The position numbers and the translations under genes are program-made. From NCBI GenBank assembly GCA_021234155.1, contig JAJEKV010000060.1:3890451-3954450 (forward strand): DNA of 64,000 nucleotides. The letters are read 5' to 3'. Positions 56,422 to 64,000 of the stretch are shown in pieces. The notes beneath the pieces are model-generated. The model did not search any database, was not told the DNA's origin, and was given only the letters and a program-made list of their open reading frames with translations. The stretch's first letter is position 1. Each line of letters opens with the position of its first letter. Origin of the DNA: Isoetes taiwanensis (lineage: Eukaryota; Streptophyta; Lycopodiopsida; Isoetales; Isoetaceae).

Positions 56422-57732
56422 GCAATCGCCAGCCTACGCCATCGAGGTCGCCAGCAGCAGGGAAGAGCTCAAGATAAGACCTTTGGGGACCGTAAGCCGC
56501 AGAATGCATCAGGGGACAGCGTGCTGAAGCGTATCCTAGACAGTTTGACGAAAGAGAAGAGACAGGAGTGTATCGAGAAGAAGTTATGTTTCAGGTGCTT
56601 CCAGCCAGGGCACCGAACACGTGATTGCCCATTCGTCATGCAAGCAGCCTTGGCAGAGCTGATGGATTGGGATTCACCAACAGAAGCGGATGAGGACGAC
56701 GACCAGCATGAGGCCCAGGACTTCATAGATGGTGAGTGCCACATATGTGCAAACATTGAGTCAGGTGATATTGAAGATCAGTCTACAGTCATTGCGGCTG
56801 ATGGGATCATAGATAGTAACCCATATGTAGTCCTCATAGATACAGGTAGTTCTCATAACTTTGCCTCTCCTAGGTTGGCTGCCCTAATGAAGAACAAGGT
56901 TTTGAAGTCTAAACCAAGGCCAGTTGCTATGGCAAACGGTGCCATTCGGCACACTAAGGGGAGGAGGATTACATTCGACATAGACCTTAGTGGAAGTAAG
57001 TGGCCGATGGGGGCAGAGGTCATGGAGATTGGAAGGTATGACCTTATAGTAGGAATGGAGTTCCTAAAGCCAGCGAAAGCCATGATCGACTGCGACCGCA
57101 ACGAAGTCGCCATGACGGCGCCGGACGGCACCAAATTCATAGTGAAAGGTAAGAAGACAGCTTCTTCTATGCAGTGTATTTCTTTGAAGCAGCTAAGGAA
57201 AAGTATAGAAAGAAATAAGGTGGATTACATTTTGAGATTAGAGGCAATTGAACCCAATAAACAGGATGGAAACGACCAAAAGGGGAAGCAGTTGCCCAAG
57301 CCAGTAGCAAGGCTTATTTCGGAATTCAAGGATATATTCCCGGATGAAATCCGGCAGCTACCACCTTATAGGGGTGTGGAGTGTGAGATCACATTGGCAC
57401 CAGATGCTAAGCCTACCAGTAAGGCACCATACAGGATGAGCACCCCGGAATTGATTGAGCTCAAGAAGCAACTCCAGGAATTGCTTGAGCTTGGGTTTAT
57501 TAGAGCAAGTGTGTCTCCTTTTGGAGCACCTATACTCTTCGTCAAGAAGAAAGACGGGAGCTTAAGAATGTGCATAGATTATCGCCAGCTCAACAAGCAG
57601 ACGATTAAGAATAAGTATGCATTGCCAAGGGCCGATGATTTGATGGACCAGCTCCAAGGAGCAAGGGTATTCTCAAAAATTGACTTAAGGTCAGGGTACT
57701 ATCAGATAAGAATAAAGGAAAGATATCCATAA
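56422..57732 (+). pseudogene. Gypsy zinc knuckle, protease and first half of reverse transcriptase
   Basis: In the gag frame after the stop: CCHC zinc knuckle [14 protein letters not shown], aspartic protease with [13 protein letters not shown], and the reverse transcriptase start [40 protein letters not shown] and [14 protein letters not shown]. The frame ends in TAA at 57730-57732 because one base appears to be lost just before. The next domain follows in frame +1. Confidence 0.88.
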
Positions 57733-59425
57733 GACCGCCTTCAGAATGCGGTATGGTCACTTTGAGTTTACAGTAATGCCCTTTGGATTGTCGAACGCTC
57801 CAGCAACTTTTATGCGCCTCATGAACGACGTCTTCAGGGATTTTCTAGATGAGTTTGTCATTGTCTTCTTCGACGACATTCTAGTCTACAGCAAGTCCAT
57901 TGAAGATCATAGTCAGCATTTGAGAAGGGTGTTAGAAAAGTTGAGGCGGCATCGTTTGTATGGAAAGCTCTCCAAATGCCACTTTGCTACTGAAAGAGTG
58001 GAGTACTTGGGCCATGTCATATCGGCGGAAGGGATCTCCACCGACCCCGCAAAGATAGAAGCAGTAGTAGATTGGCCAGCTCCAAAGAATGTGGCGGAAG
58101 TAAGAAGCTTTCTAGGTCTGGCAGGTTATTACAGAAAGTTCGTGAAGGACTTCGCTAAGTGGGCGTCCCCCTTGACGGACCTCACTAAGAGTGTTAAGGT
58201 GAAAGATTGGAGAACACATTGGTTAGAAAATGTTCAAGTTTCATTTGAAAAGCTTAAAGAGGCCTTAACAACAGCACCAGTGCTAGTTCTGCCAGATCCA
58301 GATAAGGACAAGATAGTAGCAACAGATGCAAGTAAGATAGCAACAGGTGGAGTCCTTATGCAAGAAGGAAGAGTAATAGCTTATGATTCCAAGAAGTTGA
58401 ACGACACCGAGCAGCGCTATCCAACCCATGATCAGGAACTTCTAGCTATTGTCAGAGCTCTTCGTATTTGGAGGCATTATTTGCTTGGGAGGAAGTTTCA
58501 GTTAGATACTGATCACCAGAGCCTCCAGTACATCTTTACCCAACCACTCCTGAATCTAAGGCAAAGGAGGTGGATGGAATTCCTAGAGGAGTATGACTTT
58601 GAGATTGCTTATAAGCCGGGTAAGTTGAATGTGGTCGCCGATGCTCTTTCTAGAAGACCTCTTGAGACCAGAACTCATTGTAATGCTATATCAACTCTTT
58701 CGAGTGGGTATGGCAAGAAAATTGAGGAGACATTACCATCTGATGGTGATTTCAAGGAGGTATGGGAAAGCCTCTCTAGGGAGGCTAGAACAGATAAGGA
58801 ACGAGAAGCCTTCAAGCATTATAAGAAGGAAGGCAACTTGTTATATCATAAGCATAAGTTGTGTGTACCCGAATCGTCAGGTATAAGGAAGCTAATTCTT
58901 CATGACACACACAACAGCCCAATAGCAGGGCATGCAGGATTTATGAAGACCTACTTCAAGATTCGAAGTAGCTACTTCTGGCCGGGAATGAAGAAGCAAA
59001 TAGCAAGATATATTCGTGAGTGCCAGTTGTGTCAGCAAACCAAAGCGGAGCAGCTTCGAATTCCAGGAGCTTTGGAACCTCTAGCAGTGCCGAATGCGAA
59101 GTGGGAAGTGGTAAGTATGGATTTTATCACAGGACTTCCCAAGACTCTTCGAGGCAAGGATGCATTGATGGTCGTAGTAGACAAATTATCTAAGATGGCA
59201 CATTTTGTGCCTTGTAGAACTACGGATACAGCATTAGATACTGCCAAGCTATTTGTGAAGGAGATTTTTAGGCTCCATGGCATGCCTCGGGAGATAATAT
59301 CCGATAGAGATTCCAAGTTTATGAGTGCTTTTTGGCAGGACCTCTTCAGCACCATTCAGACGAAGCTCTCCATGAGCACAGCTTATCATCCCCAAACAGA
59401 TGGTCAGACGGAGAGGACGAATTGA
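57733..59425 (+). pseudogene. Gypsy reverse transcriptase (second half), RNase H and integrase
   Basis: From 57746: [20 protein letters not shown] and the active-site box [11 protein letters not shown] (FFDD for YVDD). RNase H follows with [15 protein letters not shown] and [14 protein letters not shown], then the integrase zinc region ([28 protein letters not shown]) and core ([32 protein letters not shown]). The three integrase acids and the reverse transcriptase aspartates are kept. TGA at 59423-59425 is a single in-frame nonsense codon; the same frame continues beyond it. Confidence 0.9.
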
Positions 59426-60208
59426 ATCCTTGAAGATATGCTTAGAAGCTTTGTGTGGAATAAGCAGTCCAAGTGGGATGAGTACATCCACTTGGTGGAA
59501 TTCGCCTACAATAGTGCCAAACAGGAGTCATCTCAGATGTCGCCTTTCATGGTAAATTACGGGTACCAGTGCTTAACCCCGGGCACTTGGCACAATCCCG
59601 TGTCAAAGGTTGAAGTGTCCCAGCAGATGCTAGGAGATATGCAGCAATTGGTGGAAGAAGTGAGGGGTTACCTCCTAGCAGCAAGAAGTCGGCAGAAGAG
59701 TGTAGCCGACAAGCACAGGACCGTAAGGGAGTTCAAGGTAGGCGATAGCGTGTGGTTGAAGATCAAGGTCAAGCAAGCTAAGCTTCGGATCGGAAGTTGC
59801 AAGAAGCTTGCCCCTCGATGGGCTGGTCCGTTCAAGATTTTAGAGAGAGTGGGCTCCCAAGCCTACAAGTTGGATCTTCCGGCCCATCTTAAGGTTCACA
59901 AGGTTTTCCACGTAAGTTTATTGAAAAGGCACAATCCTAACCCTGATGAGGTCTTGGATACTCCAACTTTGTTGGAAATGACCGAGGAGCAAGTTGAAAT
60001 CGTGCCTGAGTTACTTCTTGATAAGTCATTCAAGAAGACTAGGAGGTCTCAGTTCCTCCAGTATTTGGTCAAGTGGAAACACTTGCCCGTGAAAGACGCG
60101 ACATGGGTATTGAAGCAGGATTTAAAGAAGCAATACCCAGAGTTTATGAAGGAGTTTGATGGGCGAGTCGTCTCCGACTTGGTCGACCCCGACTCGCCAG
60201 GAGGTTAG
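59426..60208 (+). pseudogene. Gypsy integrase C-terminus with chromodomain
   Basis: It continues the previous frame after the TGA: LVEFAYNSAKQESSQMSPF, the GPY/F-type module (LAPRWAGPFKILERVGSQAY), HKVFHVSLLKRH, and at about 59985-60165 a chromodomain: EQVEIVPELLLDKSFKKTR, FLQYLVKWKHLPVKDATWV, YPEFMKEFDGR. Chromodomains of this position in chromoviruses recognise chromatin and steer integration, often to methylated H3. The aromatic cage seems incomplete (few of the usual Tyr/Trp at the start). It ends at TAG 60206-60208. Confidence 0.85.
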
Positions 60209-61013
60209 CTTAGTATGCTTCTTAGTTAGCCTCAAGTCTGGCTCATGTCTTCTAGTTAGTGGAGCACATGCGCCAGAACCTTGGAACGTGTAGGCGATGA
60301 TGGGATAAGCCTTTAAGGCATTCTCTAGGCCAACATGCACCAAGAGGTGCGCATGACCAATAGGGTCATGCGAGAGAGAGAAGGAAAGGCATGGTGCGCG
60401 ATGATGGGACATCGGTCGAATGCTCCCTATGCCACGATGTGGGGGGGCGCACATCTGACCATAGGGGGGTCATGGTGAAGGTCAAAGTGATCATGTGCGA
60501 TGATGGGATCGTGAGACGTTCCCTAGCTTAAAACCCTTGGGGCATGATGCACTAGGGGTACTCGGCACCGGGTAACCGAGTACAAGGTAGCACTTGATCA
60601 TGGGCAATGATGGGATCATCTTAAATGGTCCTTAAGCTCAAATCCGAAAGGGCCATGATCGAGTGCAAGGTATTGGTAAGGGGGGTGGTCCCCTAAAACC
60701 ACAAACTTATTAATTAAACTAACGTAATGTGCTCCATGTGCAGGCAAGTGAGAAGGAGCTTCGAGATGGGGCGCATTACGAGAAGATGGGGGGAACCATA
60801 ATTTAGATTATGAACCCTAATAACTCTTATAATAATGTTTTGAATTATTGTAAGAAGTAACCTTGTTAATCATTGAGAAGTAACCTTGTAAGAAGTAACC
60901 TTGTTATTGTAAGAAGGCTTGTTGATCATTGAATTTAAGTATATGCTTTGTGTTGTTTTGCAGGATCGAGTAGGCTCGTCACTTTAGCGCAATGCTGAGG
61001 ACAGCATTGTTCT
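60209..61013 (+). repeat. Gypsy 3' untranslated region with degenerate tandem repeats
   Basis: Four imperfect units marked by GCGATGATGGGAT occur at about 60295, 60400, 60500 and 60607, each followed by a CCTTAAG/GGTGCGCAT-type stretch, so the period is about 100-107 bp. A second set (GTAAGAAGTAACCTTGTT and variants) fills 60849-60925. No coding capacity is seen. Confidence 0.7.
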
Positions 61014-61026
61014 AAGGGGGGGAGAA
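61014..61026 (+). other. Gypsy polypurine tract
   Basis: AAGGGGGGGAGAA directly precedes the 3' LTR, the start site of plus-strand DNA. Confidence 0.9.
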
Positions 61027-62665
61027 TATGACGTTCCAAGGGAATATACGCTATAGATACGTATATTCCTGGACCCGTCACCATACAAGTCTACCTAGGT
61101 AGCCTTGTATGCCTTGGATAAGTGGCAAGGGTGCACATCTAAGTTAATTGTTTAACTTAGATAACCTTAGGATAGGCCCATTTCCACATGGCCTTATCCT
61201 ATTGGGCAACCGGCACACGACCTTATCTTAGTGGTGCCACGTGGCATCCCATGTGGACCCACCCTATATTAGCTCTAACCCTAACCCTAGACCTTTTTTC
61301 CTGACCTAGCACCCGAGCTCTCATCTCCACGCTTTCAAAACCCCGCTTCGAGCATCGTTAGTTATAGCCTAGCCCTGGAGCAGCAGCCGGAAGGTGTGTA
61401 TGATCGTGGGAGGAGCAAGTCTTCAAATCACGTCAAGGAGCATGGAGATGCCAGGGATGGGAGGAAGCGCTTCTGGAGGAGGTAGGTTGAGCAGAGTTCA
61501 TAGTAGTTCATCTGGGAGTTAGCACTCCAGATGGGTTAGTATTTCGTAGCTAGAGTAGAGCCACCCTAGAACCTTTGTTGAACATCTTGAACCCTAATCA
61601 AGGAACCCTAACTGATAGATAGATATGCATGATTAGGTTAAGATGTTCATATGATATTGTTCATGATGATTATGCGATGATGGTTGATCATGTTTGTTCC
61701 TCTTGTGTTGGGAAGGGGGGTAGAGACCTAGGGCCATATGTAGTATGCTCCTAGTGTAGATCCCTTAGTTCCTATTAGATGCCTGCTTTGTGCATAGGAA
61801 CCCACCGGGCTATGGAGGCTATGATGTGACTCAGCACTACACAACGGGGCTAGAGGCAAGATGGAAGGAGGATCCCTGCCGAGTGGGGGCTACGGGGGAT
61901 CCCATAGTGGGCTAGGCTTATGGCCGGTCACTTCGTGTGGGCCGGGCATGGGTCCGACACCTCCTGGGGCGACGGTGTTGCCCTGCCTCTCAAGAGTTGC
62001 AAGTGTCAGCTTGGCTCTTATTTTGGGGGGTTCAGTCGGGTACGAATCGTGTGTCGTCACGATTCTCTAGCCGCCCGTGGAGCCTCTAGACTCCGGGAAG
62101 GGGAGATGCAACCCTTCCTACCTCGACGGGCCAGGGAGATGCAACCTGGAGTAGTCCCGATGGGTGATGCCATGGGATTGCGTATCCGGAAGGTTAGAGT
62201 CATGCCAGAGCCTGATCTAGCCCATCTGCAAAGTATGCACAGGAGGGGCGGATGGAGTGGTCAACCCTAGCCATTGTCTTATGCCAGCCCCGCCATTGTT
62301 ATGATTCGGTCTGTTCTATCTTGAGGCCTGCCCAGTCAGTCGACTTCCTCATGTGTCAGAGCCACGGGTAGGAGCTCTCCTGTTTTATGATATGTGATTA
62401 TGTTCTTTGCACTTGTGGATATGGGATGGACTACCCTTCGAGGTAGTATTTGTATTGATGTTGCTAGTTCTGACGTCTTTATCGCTTCCGCTGTTATAGG
62501 AGCCCATAGGGGAAGGGCGCGCAAGACACCTTCGTGTCCCCTTCCTGCACTACGGAGACTCCAGAGTGCGGGATAGACGGAGGGCCTGTGCGGTTGTTGA
62601 GCCGGACGGGGGATTTCCTGCCGAGTGTACGGCCGAGCGCCGTATATTTAGCAGGGAGCGTCATA
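61027..62665 (+). repeat. Gypsy 3' LTR
   Basis: This matches 49611-51249 throughout, with scattered substitutions and one- to three-base indels (for example near 61130, 61170 and 61335) that happen to leave the length equal. It has the same hairpin, G-box palindrome (61235-61246) and TATA region. The first bases are TATGACG and the last GCGTCATA, each with one change from the 5' copy. Confidence 0.93.
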
Positions 62666-62893
62666 AGACTTCATGATGAAGAAGAGGAAAATTCTGAAGT
62701 ACTGTATGCTGGAAAATACAAAAAGAATAAAGATAAGAAAAAGATAGGGCCATGCTATAATTGTGACAGTTATGGTCATCTCAAAGCAGATTGTCCAAAA
62801 ACTGGGAGAGAAATTGTGTGCTACAATTGTGAAGGCAAAGGCCATGTGGCAGCAAGTTGTCCAAGTCCCAAAGGCAGAAAAGGATTCATCTAG
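62666..62893 (+). pseudogene. Copia-2 gag, second part with two zinc knuckles
   Basis: After the second AGACT (62666-62670) the Copia gag resumes in register with 49610. It reads YAGKYKKNKDKKKIGP and two CCHC zinc knuckles, CYNCDSYGHLKADC and CYNCEGKGHVAASC. A frame change near 62870 separates it from the protease. Confidence 0.85.
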
Positions 62894-63870
62894 CTGAAGA
62901 TAAGAGTATTGAAGAAGATGAAAATGATGAAGATGCAGAGGTAAGTATTTCTGAAATGCATTCTTTGACTAGGAATAAAATTGACCATGATGTCATGATC
63001 TTAGATTCTGGAGCTGAAAAAACAGTAGCTGCTAATCCCAGCATTTTGAAAGAGTGCAAAGGGAGAAAAGGGGGACATGATCAACTAGGAAATGGAGAAC
63101 TTCAAGAAATAGAAGATGTAGGTGTACTAGAGTTATTTGATTTAGAAGGAAAAAAAGTACAATTGGAAAATGTACTTTGTGTGCCAGATCTTGTAAGGAA
63201 TTTGATTTCTGTTGCTCAATTAGTGGACCTAGGTTATAAGGTCCTATTTGAGAAGATGCAATGTAAGGTTTTTTTGAATAATAAAGTTATGTTTCTTGGA
63301 AAAAGGGTTAGAAATCTGTTTGGTCTATGCAATGATCAAATATTAACAAGCATAAATTTTCTTGGACATCCAACACTAAAAAGGTGGCATCATAGGATGT
63401 GTCATGTGAACTCAAAAACCATTGAATTGCTTATGAAAAAAGGAATGATTAATTTCAGTAAGGATAATTAAGAGTTTAAGTGTGCAGGCTGCATTTTGGG
63501 AAAGCACAGCAGATTACCCTTCAAGAAATCCCTTAAGAGGGCAAAGGGGTTGTTAGATTTGATTCATACAGACCTATGTGGCCCATTAAACGTGACCAGC
63601 CTATCAGGGAAAAGATACTTCATGACCCTAATTGATGATTTTAGCAGAAAGACCTTTGTTTACTGCATAAAGACAAAGGATGCAGCATTTGAGGTATTCA
63701 AACAATTTGTAAATGAAGTTGAAACACAAACATGGAGAAGAGTCAAGTGTTTAAGGTCTGATAGAGGAGGAGAATTCATATCAGATGAATTTAAAATCTA
63801 TTGTAAGACTAAGGGAATTAAGAGGCAGCTTACTTGCAGGTATTCACCTCAGCAAAAAAGGGTATCTTAA
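62894..63870 (+). pseudogene. Copia-2 protease and integrase
   Basis: The frame (open from 62857) shows the protease motif MILDSGAEKTVAANP, a stretch LENVLCVPDLVRNLISVAQL, and the pre-integrase zinc region (WHHRMCHVN ... CAGCILGKHSR) broken by TAA at 63469-63471. The integrase core follows in the same frame: IHTDLCGPLNVT, LIDDFSRKTFVYCI, LRSDRGGEFISDEF. It stops at 63870 just after YSPQQK, before the last catalytic Glu would be expected. Confidence 0.85.
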
Positions 63871-64000
63871 AGGAACAATGGATGTTGGGATCACTTATTG
63901 CACACAAGATCTAATTCTGAAATCTTACTGTGATGCAGACTGGGGAGGTGACTTGGACACTAGAAAGTCTACTTCAGGCTATTTAATGTTCTTGGGAGGT
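63871..64000 (+). pseudogene. Copia-2 RNase H after internal deletion (cut by window edge)
   Basis: In a new frame from about 63880 the sequence reads GITYCTQDLILKSYCDADWG and LDTRKSTSGYLMFLGG, the Copia RNase H. The integrase end and the whole reverse transcriptase are missing between 63865 and 63880, so the element has a large internal deletion. It runs off the window. Confidence 0.8.

Larger units (their letters stand above)
49611..62665 (+). mobile_element. Ty3/Gypsy LTR retrotransposon with histone-H3-like gene and chromodomain
   Basis: The length is 13,055 bp, with two 1639-bp LTRs (TGTGACG ... GCGTCACA, mutated at the inner start and outer end of the 3' copy). It has a tRNA-iMet primer site, a polypurine tract and the target duplication AGACT (49606-49610 and 62666-62670). 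Order: H3-like gene, GC-rich hairpin repeats, unknown 535-codon ORF, gag, protease, reverse transcriptase, RNase H, integrase, chromodomain. The pol order and the chromodomain place it with the chromoviruses. The extra genes upstream of gag are unusual. By eye the LTRs differ by a few percent, so this copy is not very young. Confidence 0.93.

Noticed and set aside
60290-60700. CRISPR-like spacing of repeats
   Set aside because: The units are long, degenerate and lie in a plant retrotransposon untranslated region; no cas genes are present.

Overview
The window is plant nuclear DNA: pentatricopeptide-repeat (PPR) fragments, a four-exon plant alpha-amylase, plant LINE/Copia/Gypsy families and long gene-poor stretches. 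The low gene density, the many old nested transposons and the repeated segmental copies suggest a large-genome seed plant, perhaps a gymnosperm. That last step is inference; no marker in the window settles the species.

Layout. 1-14.4 kb is a block duplicated from within: a Ser/Thr kinase fragment, PLS-type PPR pseudogenes and a shared downstream segment. A complete but decayed Copia element (4273-9192) split one kinase copy and left a 5-bp target duplication. 15.5-15.7 kb is a long GATA tract. 16-25.3 kb holds an internally deleted LINE and a longer LINE with ORF1/ORF2 and a poly(A) tail. 26.6-32.4 kb is a third PPR block copy, cut by LINE tails, a microsatellite-tailed insertion and one isolated exon of an unknown gene. 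33-37 kb holds a minus-strand PPR relic, a LINE ORF1 of L1-ORF1p type and a chaperonin-20 pseudogene. 37.9-39.4 kb is rich in palindromes and inverted repeats. 39.66-41.58 kb is the one clearly intact host gene, a secreted alpha-amylase. 43-48 kb is mostly empty apart from a MITE-like element and one small ORF.

48.9-64 kb is the most striking part. A 13,055-bp Ty3/Gypsy element (49611-62665, two 1639-bp LTRs, target duplication AGACT) sits inside the gag gene of a Copia element. Upstream of gag it carries two extra genes. The first encodes a histone-H3-like protein: an H3-type N-terminal tail (starting MARTKQT, then Y-R-K), a long charged insert, and an H3 histone fold ending in a near-canonical H3 C-terminus that is reached only through a frameshift. 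The second is a 535-codon ORF I do not recognise; it has its own TATA box and may be spliced into gag. The same element ends its polyprotein with a chromodomain. A retrotransposon carrying both an H3-like protein and a histone-tail reader module is my candidate for an undescribed system.

This Gypsy copy is disabled (small deletion in the H3 fold, one pol frameshift, stop codons after gag and in integrase), and its LTRs differ by what looks like a few percent. Intact relatives probably exist elsewhere in the genome; that is inference.
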